Shown here piece by piece: positions 54,640 through 64,000 of a stretch of 64,000 bases of DNA (position 1 is its first letter; each line of letters begins with the position of its first letter). The stretch is from NCBI RefSeq assembly GCF_048569485.1, contig NC_134355.1, forward strand, positions 564,083,642 to 564,147,641. Reading direction: 5' to 3'. Source of the DNA: Anomaloglossus baeobatrachus (taxonomy: Eukaryota > Chordata > Amphibia > Anura > Aromobatidae). The notes under the pieces are model-generated. The model worked only from the letters and a program-made list of their open reading frames with translations, made no database searches and was not told the origin of the DNA. Position numbers and translations under genes: made by a program.

Positions 54640-55395
54640 TTTTATTGCCCTTAGAAAGTATGATGCCCCCAAAAATGCCCCTCCCACACATAGCCTGATG
54701 CCCCCACAGTGCCCCACACAGTGCAGTGAATTCCAACCCCACATGTACAGTATGATAACCACACACTACTTCTAGCAAAGTATGATGTCAACATAGTGAC
54801 CTCCAACAAAGTATAATACCTTTCACATCATGATGCTCATTAAGTATGCCACATAGTAGGATGTCCCCATAGTTCCCCTACACCCAACATCATGGCTACT
54901 ACACAGTATGATAGCTCCCACAGCACCCCACATAGTAGGATGTCCCCATAGTTCCCCCACATACAGTATCATGGCCATCACATAGTATGACAGCCCCCAC
55001 AGCACCCCACAAAGTAGGATGTCCCCATAGTTCCCCCACATACAATATCATGGCCACCACATAGTATGATAGCCCCCACAGCACCCCATACAGTAGGATG
55101 TTCCAATAGTTTCCCCATACACAGTATCATTGCCAACACAGTATGATAGCCCCCACAGTACCTCACAAAGTAGGATGTCCACATAGTTCCCCACACACAC
55201 AGTATCATGGCCACCACAGCACCCCAAACAGTAGGATGTCCCCATAGTTCCCGCACATACAGTATCAAGGCCACCACATAGTATGATAGCCCCCACAGCA
55301 CCCTACACAGTAGGATGTCCCCATAGTTTCCCCATACACAGTATCATTGCCAACGCAGTATGATAGTCCCACAGTACCTCACACAGTAGGATGAT
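54640..55395 (+). repeat. 79-bp satellite-like array
   Basis: The unit contains AGTATGATAGCCCCCACAGC and GTAGGATGTCCCCATAGTT. The anchor AGGATGT falls at about 54858, 54937, 55016, 55095, 55172, 55233, 55312 and 55388, a 79-bp period with one 61-bp and two slightly short units. The first units to the left are degenerate. Confidence 0.9.
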
Positions 55396-56149
55396 TGTGA
55401 TAACAGGCAGGTAGAGTGGGGTTACAAGTAAATTTGTCACCAGGTTCCCTCAGCTCACAGGTACGCCCTGTCCTGTAACTATTCTATTACCTCAGAACCC
55501 TTCTAACATAATCTCAAATGTGCATCTTCTAACATATTTTGTATAAAATTAGGCTGACCCAAGCAGTGGTGTTGGTTTAGGGGTGTTGGTAGTGCAGAGT
55601 TATCAGTTACATCAAGGGCTTGGAGCTTTAGGGGGTCAAAAGACCTCTCTACCATAAAGTAAACACCAGTACAAAAAATGGCCCATGGTATGTGAAAGGT
55701 CCACTTACAGAATCTGTATTTACGTCTAGGGGCTTCATGCTACGCCTCTGCTGAGAAATCTAGACCTACTTATCACAGATGGCTCAATAGCAGATAGTTT
55801 TCCTTACTCGAAACTAAATGAATCATTGTCAACAGAGCTGACAGCCGCTGTCGCTTGTACAACCAACCCCACTGACAATTCAATGACCCAAGTTTAACAA
55901 GTTTGTCCTGGCTGTCGGCCCAGAAGGTGTTTGTTACATTGCTGGTGAGTAACTCCTAAAACACTGATCTCCTGGGAATTGGACCCCATTGTTGTCCAAC
56001 CTCGAGAAATCGTAAACTGAGCAAATATTAAGACTGGTGTAGGTCTAACATTACTGCCAAAATAGGAGGGCATGAAAGGTGCAACGCCAAACACCAAGAC
56101 TGCCAATGCCATGCAAAATAGTAATAGACACAGTCACCGTAGACCTCAC
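55396..56149 (-). other. klhl24: klhl24 intron 3, right part
   Basis: TTGTCACCAGGTTCCCTC at about 55434 resembles a right end of the TTAA MITE group without a partner. Otherwise unassigned. Confidence 0.35.
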
Positions 56150-56334
56150 CTGACACCAGGATGTCATTCCTTAGGGCACACACTGCATATTCTGACTTTG
56201 TAAATTCTGGAAGCTTTGCCAGTGATTTCCATTCTCCGGTCACTGGATCGTAGCATTCGGTGTACGGGAGATTAAATCCTCCTACACGTTCACAACCTCC
56301 GACTACTACAATGACCTCAGAGTAGCCAGTGGAC
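56150..56334 (-). CDS. klhl24: KLHL24 exon 3 (residues 306-368)
   Basis: A 185-bp exon entered in phase 2 and left in phase 1. It encodes STGYSEVIVVVGGCERVGGF and ends in YAVCALRNDILVSG. This is the first kelch blade, with its di-glycine (VVVGG) and the W of TGEWKSLAKLP. The acceptor is TTTTACAG and the donor CAG|GTGAGG. It joins the BTB-BACK exon exactly at the arginine pair of RPRR. Confidence 0.95.
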
Positions 56335-58141
56335 CTGTAAAAATAGCAAACACATCAAAGGTTTATCTCTGCAGTCAAAGTAGCGCTTATGTATAATGCT
56401 GACCTACAAGCCACGGTCTACATACCAGCCACATGTAATACCCTTGGTAATGAAGATACCAGATGTATTAATCTGCATTCTTGTAATATATTTGTCATTT
56501 TTATCTGTTTTGTAACTTTAATATTTGTTTTACCACTTTTCAGTTAAAAGGGTTGTGTCATAGATAAAACAGCTTGCCATGGGAATATGGGTCCTGCTTT
56601 AATTTTTCCCTACCACAACTGCTACAGGATAAATACGTATTGTATGCGGCCATTTATGTGACTATATGGACAAATTAGGACCACTAGAGAGTCTGCTTGG
56701 TAGCATCTCTATGTTCTTAGGGGTACTTTGCACACTAAGACATCGCAAGCCGATGCTTGCGATGCCGAGCGCAATAGTACCCGCCCCCGTCGCAGCTGTG
56801 ATATCATGGTGATAGCTGCCGTAGCGAACATTATCGCTACGCCAGCTTCACATGCACTCACCTGCCCTGTGACGTCGCTCTGGCCGGCGACCCGCCTCCT
56901 TATTAAGGGGACGGGTCGTGCGGCGTCATAGCGACGTCACACGGAAGGCGGCCAAAAGAAGCGGAGGGGCGGAGATGAGCGGGACGTAAACATTCCGCCC
57001 ACCTCCTTCCTTCCGCATAGCTGGCGTGAGCCGCAGGATGCAGGTAGGAGATGTTCCTCACTCCTGCGGCTTCACACACAGCGATGTGTGATGCCGCTAG
57101 AACGAGGAACAACATCGTAACATCAGTCATTTCCAAATTATGGAAATGACTGACGCTACACCGATGATACGATTACGACGATTTTGCGCTCGTTAATCGT
57201 ATCACAAAAGCTTTACACACTACGATATCGCCTGCGACGCCGGATGTGTCACTTTCAAATTGACCCTACCGACATCGCATCTGCGATGTCGTAGTGTGCA
57301 AAGTGCCCCTTACTTATAGAGGGGGCTCCTAGTGAGGGATCCCCTATGTATCTGGACCCAAAAGGTGTTGTCAAAAATTTTTAAAGAATTGGCCGTCCAC
57401 TGAAAAATATACAGTATACCGGTCTTGTAAAATAAGCAATAATTACTTTGACAATCCCTAAGGGGCAGGTCAACACTGTGGCAAGTGTTTGACTGCAGAG
57501 TTCACCTGCCAGTCAGGACTGAACAGAAAGTAAAGAGATAAGCAAGAGATCTGCACAGCATTGTAAGTGGAGTTTCGGGGCATTAGTAAGTGAGTATTTT
57601 ATGTTACAGTATTCTAGGTCTTTTCAAATTTGTTATCTGTGACTGAACATAACCTAAAAACCTCTGCAAATGATGGCTTGCTACTAGATTAGATGCATGT
57701 GGTGGTATCACCACTGGAACTGCCTACTAAGAAGAGACGTGATCCATTGAAGGAAAGATTTTACCACCCACCCCTCAATCCCGAGAACCGAGGCTGTAAA
57801 ATGACCCCGTGTGAATAGAGCAGTGGTCAATCATGTGAACCCTCGCTCCAGACATTCTTCATAATACAGCTGGAGAGAGATGAGGGCTGCGTTAAGGTCG
57901 TCTTTGGCACTCCCATAAGAATAAATGGGGTGAAGGCGCGCATGATCCACCACGGCTCCATTCACATTGTGCTCTTCAGAGCCCAGGTTCTCGGAATTTG
58001 TGGAAGTCTTAGTGGTCAGATCCCCAGTGATTGGAAAAATATCTACTATTCCACGAAAAGGGATTAAACATCCAAACTTTAGAATACCTCTTAAATATAA
58101 CACATTGGAACATATGAATAGGATTCTGAGAGAACTCAAAC
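56335..58141 (-). other. klhl24: klhl24 intron 2
   Basis: About 1.8 kb containing the MITE at 56720-57309. The remainder, 57313-58141, shows no repeat or gene. A short run of sense codons follows the exon 2 donor before a stop, of no evident meaning. Confidence 0.5.
56720..57309. mobile_element. TTA-flanked Harbinger-like MITE
   Basis: GGGGTACTTTGCACACTA and TAGTGTGCAAAGTGCCCC ends with TTA on both sides (56717-56719, 57310-57312); 590 bp, same family as 12587-13153. Non-coding. Confidence 0.8.
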
Positions 58142-59058
58142 CTGCGTGGCCTGGTCCGAGGTGACATCATCTCATTTCCAAGTATGTGATATCTCCTGGC
58201 TTCGTGGAGCAGCTGGTAGCATTCTGCGGAATTCTGAATCAGCTGATCGACTTCTACAGTTTGCACAAAGTAGTTAGGATGCAGCAGAGGTAGCCGAACA
58301 TGTGTCAAGAGTTCATGCAACATAGGTCTCCTGACATCAACATGGTGGTACACCCATCGCATGACAGCCTCAAACACAAACTCTTCTTTACTGACAACCA
58401 ATTCATCGCTACTGATGTAATCAATGACTTCAGCCTTTCCCAGCTCCAAAAACTCTTCATGTTGGACAACAACTTCAAATGCCTGTTGTGCAAACGTTTT
58501 ACACTTGGTGAAGAGTGTCTTCAGGGAGTGCGTGTCAGCAAAATGTTGGATTCCTAAGCAATTGCATGGATCCAGCTGCTCTTCCAAAAATTTGGCGCAT
58601 GCATCGCGCAACACGCTGATCTGGAACAAGCTGGAGGTTTCGAACAGATACTGAACATTTTCAGTTGTGATCTTGACTTTCCCTGTGTAGACATACTGCA
58701 AGAAGCAATCCATAGCTTCAGCAAAAATCCCATTGATTTCCACCAACATCTCCCTGCTTTCTCTGTGATCATTGCAGAACATGGCCCGGAAGTAGCTGCT
58801 ACAGGCTGAGAGGATTGCTCTGTGGCATGGGAATTCTCTGCCTTCCACACAAATGATGACATCAGTAAACAACCGGCTCTCCCGAAACTCATTGAAGGTT
58901 TGCAGAATACTTTCAGAATGGGAAGAGCCAGAATTAAAATCAAACACTTCGTGACCTGACAACTTTTGGTCCATCTCAAAGATTTTTCTCTTGGTTGCAG
59001 GAGATTCACGAACTCCACTCTCCTCTCTGTTTAATCGGCGTCCTAATATGAGTACCAT
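58142..59058 (-). CDS. klhl24: KLHL24 BTB-BACK exon (residues 1-306)
   Basis: KLHL24 (also DRE1/KRIP6) is a BTB-Kelch substrate adaptor of the cytoplasmic Cullin-3 ubiquitin ligase; reported partners include keratin 14 and kainate receptor subunits. This exon gives MVLILGRRLNREESGVRESP at the start. The BTB fold spans about 56-162 (LFTDVIICVEGREFPCHRA, MFCNDHRESREM) and the BACK domain about 170-275 (DPCNCLGIQHFAD, EEFVFEAVMRWVY). It ends EMMSPRTRPRR at donor CGCAG|GTTTGA. The ATG has A at -3 and G at +4. An internal Met at residue 29 is conserved; in human, loss of the first ATG shifts starting to Met29 and causes a dominant skin-fragility disease. The six exons total 599 residues against about 600 in human, with no break. 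Confidence 0.97.
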
Positions 59059-59108
59059 TGTTCAGTTGTGTGGTTACACAACAGATTTGGGGTGAATTAT
59101 TCTACTGC
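59059..59108 (-). other. klhl24: klhl24 exon 2 5' untranslated part
   Basis: An acceptor TTTTGCAG at about 59109-59116 opens a 50-base leader with no upstream ATG before the start codon. A second AG four bases on could also be used. The upstream non-coding exon is not identified. Confidence 0.7.
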
Positions 59109-60055
59109 CTGCAAAAGAACAAGATCAGCAGTTAGGAACCAAGGCCAACATGTGATCATACATTCATCTTCAAAAGCTACCTGCATTGTATTAGGTATAT
59201 TAAACTCTGGTTAAATCTACATCAATTGGGTTCAACTCAGGAGTCTATTGTTTGGACTAGATGAAAAAAAATGATAGTGTCTGATTCCTCTGTGCAGAGC
59301 ATCTTGCCTTTGGAGATGCTCTGCTGCGCTTTCCTGAGTTACTGAGCTAGCAGCTTGATTGACAGAGCGGGATTCCATGTTGGTGCTGATTACTCAGGTG
59401 TTCTTTCTTCCTGGTATTGTTCAGGCTTCTTTACTGAGCATGCTTGTTCAGAACCTTGCCTGTTGTATTCTCTGGTTCTGCAGTTGTGCTGTTGGTTTGT
59501 GTCTCTGCTTGTGTTCTGATCTTTTTTTTCTGACCCCGGACTGTTATTTAACTCCTCTGCCCGCTCCCTGTTCCTGTTATGACATCCTGCCTTTTGATCT
59601 CAGACCATTACCTGACCCAGTCTCTGATTTCTCCCTGAACCTAGTACATGCTCTCCTGGATTTCTGACCCTCAGATTGTGACCTGACTACACCTGTTTAC
59701 TCCGTGTGCTCATACGTCTCATCCCGTTACCAGACCCCGGCTTTCCTGACTGCTATTCTGTCCATACTACCCGTCAGTAGTGACTGGCATTACAGATAGT
59801 CTTTTTTCTTCCTCCCTACTGATAGAAATATAGCTAAAATAACCTGTACATACACAGATATAGTAGCTGCTTTAGTGATCGTGCTAATTAACAAAGTACT
59901 TTAATCACAGCAGCATAGGCACCGATGCAAGCAGGAATTTTCTCTTACTGGAAAGGGTAAGTGGATTGTAAAAGCAGGCTTGTAAAAAGATTGACGGGCT
60001 ACAAATTCTGTGTTTCTTTATTACAGCAGACAATAAAGATCCTTTTAGTGAATTA
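59109..60055. other. Upstream intron of klhl24 with an LTR-like block
   Basis: Apart from the LTR-like block at 59345-59800, nothing recognisable. No CpG-rich promoter or convincing first exon is seen between 59.1 kb and the end of the window. Confidence 0.4.
59345..59800 (+). repeat. LTR-like fragment
   Basis: Pyrimidine-rich sequence with words such as TTTCTGACCCCGGACTG, CTGACCCAGTCTCTGA and ACCCCGGCTTTCCTGACTGC resembles the inner part of fish and frog Ty3/gypsy LTRs. Ends are not resolved. Fossil fragment. Confidence 0.35.
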
Positions 60056-60063
60056 GTAGAAAG

Positions 60064-60317
60064 CAGTGATGAGTGAGCACTACCATGGTTGGGTGTTCGG
60101 TACTCGTAATGAGTAGTCGGACACTTGGACAGGCTCAACTCGTGTGCTGAGTATAATGGAAATCAAAGGAATACTGGAGCATTTTTCCAGAAGAACTTCC
60201 GGAAAAATGGTTGAGTTCCCCATTGACTTCCTCGGCACAGGAGTTGAGCCCGTCCAAGTATCCGACTGCTCTTACGAGTACCGAGCACCAGAGCATGGTA
60301 GTGCTCGCTCATCACTA
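60064..60317. mobile_element. hAT-like MITE 1
   Basis: CAGTGATGAGTGAGCACTACC and GGTAGTGCTCGCTCATCACTA are inverted ends. The 8-bp target GTAGAAAG lies at 60056-60063 and 60318-60325. Eight-base duplications mark hAT transposition. Non-coding. Confidence 0.8.
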
Positions 60318-60325
60318 GTAGAAAG

Positions 60326-60434
60326 TAGAGTTGAGCGGATTGTCAATAATTCGTGTCCGGCGGATCACTGTCGGGTTGACACGGAAGTCCGAGATCCGGA
60401 AGAGAGAAAGAGAGAGAAAGAGAGATAGAGAGAG

Positions 60435-60476
<42 letters not shown>

Positions 60477-60620
60477 AGAGAGAAAGAGGGAGAGGGAGAA
60501 AAAAAAAAAAAAAGCCGAATTCGGATCGTGCACCCGGAATCCCGCGTCCGGGTCGGACTCTGATCTGCCTCTCAAACCGCGCGGATCCGGATTTTTGAGG
60601 TCCGGGTCCGCTCAACACTA
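60326..60620. mobile_element. hAT-like MITE 2
   Basis: TAGAGTTGAGCGGA and TCCGCTCAACACTA ends are flanked by GTAGAAAG at 60318-60325 and 60621-60628. The centre holds a GA-rich microsatellite. Adjacent to MITE 1 and sharing one target copy with it. Confidence 0.8.
60400..60515 (+). repeat. (GA)n purine tract ending in an A run
   Basis: Purine-only run of GAGA and GAAAGA words, then GGGAGA and fifteen A, inside MITE 2. Confidence 0.9.
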
Positions 60621-60884
60621 GTAGAAAGGAAAAAGGTGGGAACATAACCTGCCAAGCACTGAAGGGAAAGGCTTCACATAAGGTGCTGCACATGATGACT
60701 TCAGAATACTTCAGAGTTGATAATATATCTGGTGACTTTTACGACCCGAAGCAGCCCTTCTCCTCCTGGGAAGCCTCCTGTGCATGACCTTAGCCCACCC
60801 AGGGTTTCCAATAATCTCAACCTCTCTCAGTAACTAACGCACTGATAGTGCCGCATGTACCATTCACGTCAGCTTTCATTACTC

Positions 60885-60962
60885 CACCGCTGATGTAATC
60901 AAACATTTCAGCTTTTCCCAGCTGCAAAAATAATTCACGCTGGAGAATTTCTCCCAGATCAC
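60885..60962 (-). pseudogene. Decayed fragment resembling the klhl24 BACK domain
   Basis: On the minus strand it reads LQRELFLQLGKAEMFDYISG, close to QHEEFLELGKAEVIDYIS of KLHL24 exon 2. The DNA over about 55 bases aligns without gaps to 58404-58458 with roughly 80 percent identity by eye. Beyond this core the similarity fades. It may be a scrap of a partial duplication of exon 2, or of a neighbouring KLHL gene such as KLHL6. Not a functional exon. Confidence 0.5.
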
Positions 60963-62504
60963 ATGATGAGTAATAATGCACTAAATGCCACATGTACCAT
61001 TCACGTGCCAGCCGGCTGTCATAGTTTACAGGAAAGCATTGCTTTTTGCAAGTTTTCATGAAAAGTCATCTATTTTGGTTTTTTTTACATTTAGGATAAT
61101 GGATTTCTGAGGTGTAGTGTTACTAAACATGACGGGACTTGGCAGATTCATGTTTAGCCTGTGGAGAAACTTGGTTGACTTGTCAGTACTTTAGATAGGA
61201 AATGATGGTTATAGTAACGCCTCCACAAGGACAAGTAGTAACTCGCACTGCAGACATTTATGGCTTTAGGGCTACATCTCAGAATCTGCTGCCAACTTAT
61301 ATAGTAGAGTTTTGCCATCAGTGTCTAAAAAAATTAAAAACTGAAAAAAACAACTTTAATGCCAATGGCCTAGACTTGATTGCAGCTGAATGTGCAGGTT
61401 ATTGTCACACTAGGTACGGGGAAGCACCAAGAAAGCGGCGAAGGGAAAGGAAACCCAGTGTCTAGAGAAGGGGAAGATGGTGACCTCTGACCAAACCTAC
61501 TGCTGGTCCCTGGGGTCTCTCACCACCCTAGATAGGTTCCGCACCTATGCACCAAACCGTATCCTCTAGGTATCCCTATTGCTGGGACCTAAATAGGGAA
61601 CAGATGGGATGAGCTCTTCGTCAACCCCAGTAAACACTATAGAAGACGTAACGAGGAAACACAGGGGGAAAATGCATGAACTAATTATCCACAGATGACA
61701 CCGGTAGAAGTTCAGCAAGGTTTTCTGCAACGATGCCACAGAGGAGTACAAGCCACCTCCTTGCAACCAAGGCTTGAATGAACTGAAGAATATCACCAAC
61801 ACCAGTCGAAGAGAATGCTGATGATCACAGCTGGGTGGAAGGTGAGCTCCTACTGGGTCCAAAAGGAGAAGAGATGAATCCAGGAGGAAAGCTACCTATA
61901 CCAATGAATACTGACAGCAGGAACAATGGAACGTAAGGGAGCAGTTTGCGCAGCCAAACGCTGTGACCTTCTACGGCCAGAAACCACATGACTGTCACCT
62001 GTGTCAGTTATCTTATGTGTACACGGCCTCCCAACTAAACCCTCGACAGATAGGAAAGAAGATTGGGCATATTGCATTGCACTGCCTGATCTTTTTGTTC
62101 TCAGGGTAGATAAATTGCCACCAGATATTTCTGGAAGCCCCTTTCACGGGCTGAAAGTCAGCATAGGAACATTTGTTATAGGACATTGCCCATGTAAACA
62201 TACCATGGATCAGTATACAAAGGAGTGCAGTCTCCGAACTTGTTTTCTTGGCAGTACATGCTTCTGTTTTAATAAGGGCTGTGCCACGGACGATATGCAA
62301 TCTGAATGGAGACCGAATAATTGCATTAATGATCACTCAGTCCCTATGAAGTTTGCATCAGCTTTCAAAAAGCGTAAAGAATTCACATGCGCGCCATCAC
62401 TACATTTATTGTCCTTGAGACTGCCGAGCGCTCTACTCCTGTGTCTCCGGCAGTCCGATAGACAATGAACAGGGTATTGTCCAAGGTGCTTTTTTATAGA
62501 CTTA
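60963..62504. other. Upstream sequence, no gene seen
   Basis: Chance open frames exist on both strands (for example 61202-61465 and 62001-62468) but show no family resemblance. No repeat borders recognised. Confidence 0.4.
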
Positions 62505-62708
62505 AGGGCACTTTACACGCTGCGACATCGCTAGCGATCTCATTAGCGATGTGACATGCCAGATCGCAGATAAGATTTGCCGAGATCGCACATAGGTCAA
62601 TTTTTGTAGCGCCGGTCACATGTGCGATCTCGGCAAATCGTATGTGCGATCTGGCGTGTTATATCGCTAACAAGAACGTTAGCGATGTCGCAGTGTGTAA
62701 AGCACCCT
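62505..62708. mobile_element. TTA-flanked Harbinger-like MITE, short palindromic form
   Basis: AGGGCACTTTACACGCTGCG and CGCAGTGTGTAAAGCACCCT ends with TTA on each side (62502-62504, 62709-62711). The interior is also inverted (GATTTGCCGAGATCGCACAT), making most of its 204 bp a hairpin. Confidence 0.8.
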
Positions 62709-62839
62709 TTATTCTCGAGATCACTGTGGGCTTCAAATTGGACCCCCAGGAATCAGCAACTTATCACCTATTCTGTGGGTAAGTGGTAACTTGGAGAGAG
62801 AAAAATAATCCTTTAAGGGGTCATATACATTGCTGTATT

Positions 62840-63240
62840 AATGATTGGAAAGACTGTGGCACCATGAGCGTATGAATCGGATGAGTGAAAATCTCGCATT
62901 GCACTCGGACCAATGTTATTCAATGAGGGAAAGCAGATGGTCAGCTTTTTTTCTCATCCACATTTTGGATAACAGAAAAGTCACAGCATGCTGCGATTGT
63001 CAGTGAGAGCCATGTCACCCACACCTGTACAAGTCTATGGGTGCAAGTGAAACATCAGACTGCACTCGGATGACATCAGAGTGCAGTGCAATAATCGCAT
63101 CAGCTGATAACGGAGGAGATGGGGAGATTAATCCCTCCCTTTCCTCCGGAGCTGCAGGATAGGGTCACAGTTGCATAACACTTGGTTTACGCTGGCAGCA
63201 CAGCGAGAACTGAGGGTCATTAGCTTATCACATTTGATGC
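62840..63240. mobile_element. Possible MITE
   Basis: TTGCACTCGGA, AGACTGCACTCGGATGACAT and GAGTGCAGTGCAATAATCGC words are inverted or repeated, typical of an abundant frog MITE. Borders were not resolved. Confidence 0.4.
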
Positions 63241-63321
63241 ACTCGCATCGTGTGAATATAGCCTCAGGATGCATTACGGAGCTCTTCTCCCCTAGAAGGA
63301 TTGCTTGTACAAGACGAGTAA

Positions 63322-63897
63322 AGGGCCATTTACACGCTGCGACATCGCTAACGATATATCGTCAGGGTCACGTCGTTAGCGACGCACATCCGGCATCGTT
63401 AGCGACATTGCAGCGTATGACAGCTAGGAGCGACGAGCAACGATCAGAAAAACGGCAAAAATCGTTGATCGTTGCCACGTCGCTCCTTTTCCAAATGTCG
63501 TTGCTGTTGCATGCCGCTGGTTGTTCGTCGTTCCTGCGGCAGCACACATCGCTATGTGTGACACCGCAGGAATGATGAACATCTCCTTACCTGCCTCCAC
63601 CGGCAATGAAAAAGAAAGAAGGTGGGCGGCAAGTTCCGGCCGCTCATCTCCGCCCCTCCACTGCTATTGGGCGGCCGCTTAGTGACGTCGCTGGACGCCA
63701 AATGCACCTCCCCCTTGAAGGAGGGATTGTTCGACGGTCACAGCGACGTCGCTGAACAGGCATGTGCGTGTGACGCTGCCGTAGCGATAATGTTCGCTAC
63801 GGCAGTGATCACCACATGTCGCACGTACGACGGAGGCGGGTGCAATCACGCACGACATCGCTAGCAATTGCTAGCCATGTCGCAGCGTTTAAACCCT
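63322..63897. mobile_element. TAA-flanked Harbinger-like MITE
   Basis: AGGGCCATTTACACGCTGCG and CGCAGCGTTTAAACCCT ends with TAA on each side (63319-63321, 63898-63900); 576 bp, same family as 51346-51909. Confidence 0.75.
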
Positions 63898-64000
63898 TAA
63901 GACACAGAGGCGCAGCGTCTATGTCACCATAAATCCACCATGTGCTGCTGTAAAGTATCCGTGCTCATACCTGTGCGGTGAATGTACCATTTTGCAATTT

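Noticed and set aside
54640-55395. Series of short genes on the minus strand with GGYHTV-like repeats
   Set aside because: The frames are by-products of the 79-bp repeat; there is no start context or family resemblance.
61202-61465. 87-codon plus-strand frame starting MMVIVTPPQ
   Set aside because: No family resemblance, an unremarkable length for chance, and no splice or promoter context.

Overview
The window looks like frog or toad (anuran) nuclear DNA. Two conserved vertebrate genes lie head to tail on the minus strand, yeats2 at the left and klhl24 across most of the rest. The DNA around them is dominated by TTAA-flanked, TTA/TAA-flanked and Tc1-type repeats and LTR elements of kinds I associate with anurans. 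Human chromosome 3q27 has the same order and strand (KLHL24 then YEATS2), so this is an old conserved neighbourhood swollen by repeats. The species is not determinable from sequence alone.

Layout, left to right. Positions 1-2080 hold the 5' end of yeats2: the first coding exon, a repeat-filled intron 1, a non-coding exon 1 and a GC-rich promoter with three CACGTG boxes. Positions 2.1-10.7 kb are intergenic: MITEs, two candidate solo LTRs, a decayed Tc1 element and a 20-bp minisatellite. From 59.1 kb down to about 10.7 kb runs klhl24, with six coding exons giving a 599-residue BTB-BACK-Kelch protein. All intron borders are GT/AG, all phases fit, and I see no break in the coding sequence. The non-coding first exon and promoter are not recognised and are probably right of the window.

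The last klhl24 intron is about 28.9 kb. It contains a young Ty3/gypsy-like LTR retrotransposon (20157-25029) with apparently identical LTRs, whose integrase domain lies before the reverse transcriptase: the unusual Gmr1-type order. It sits in one arm of a larger inverted repeat, and the other arm preserves the pre-insertion sequence. The same intron carries a 4.4-kb TTAA-flanked element with three near-perfect hairpins and about five 390-bp internal repeats, two related 1.3-kb TTAA-flanked elements, a second Tc1 copy fused to a Harbinger-type fragment, minisatellites and palindromic MITEs.

The right part (46-64 kb) holds exons 2-6 separated by small introns with MITEs, a nearly perfect 422-bp palindrome, a recent 324-bp tandem duplication, a 79-bp satellite and two chains of MITEs inserted one after another into the same target. 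About 1.8 kb upstream of exon 2 is a short decayed fragment resembling the klhl24 BACK domain.

I found no CRISPR array, operon, rRNA or convincing tRNA, as expected for vertebrate DNA. I see no wholly new system. The best candidates for a second look are the integrase-first retrotransposon with its built-in empty site, the hairpin-and-repeat TTAA element, and the serial MITE insertions.
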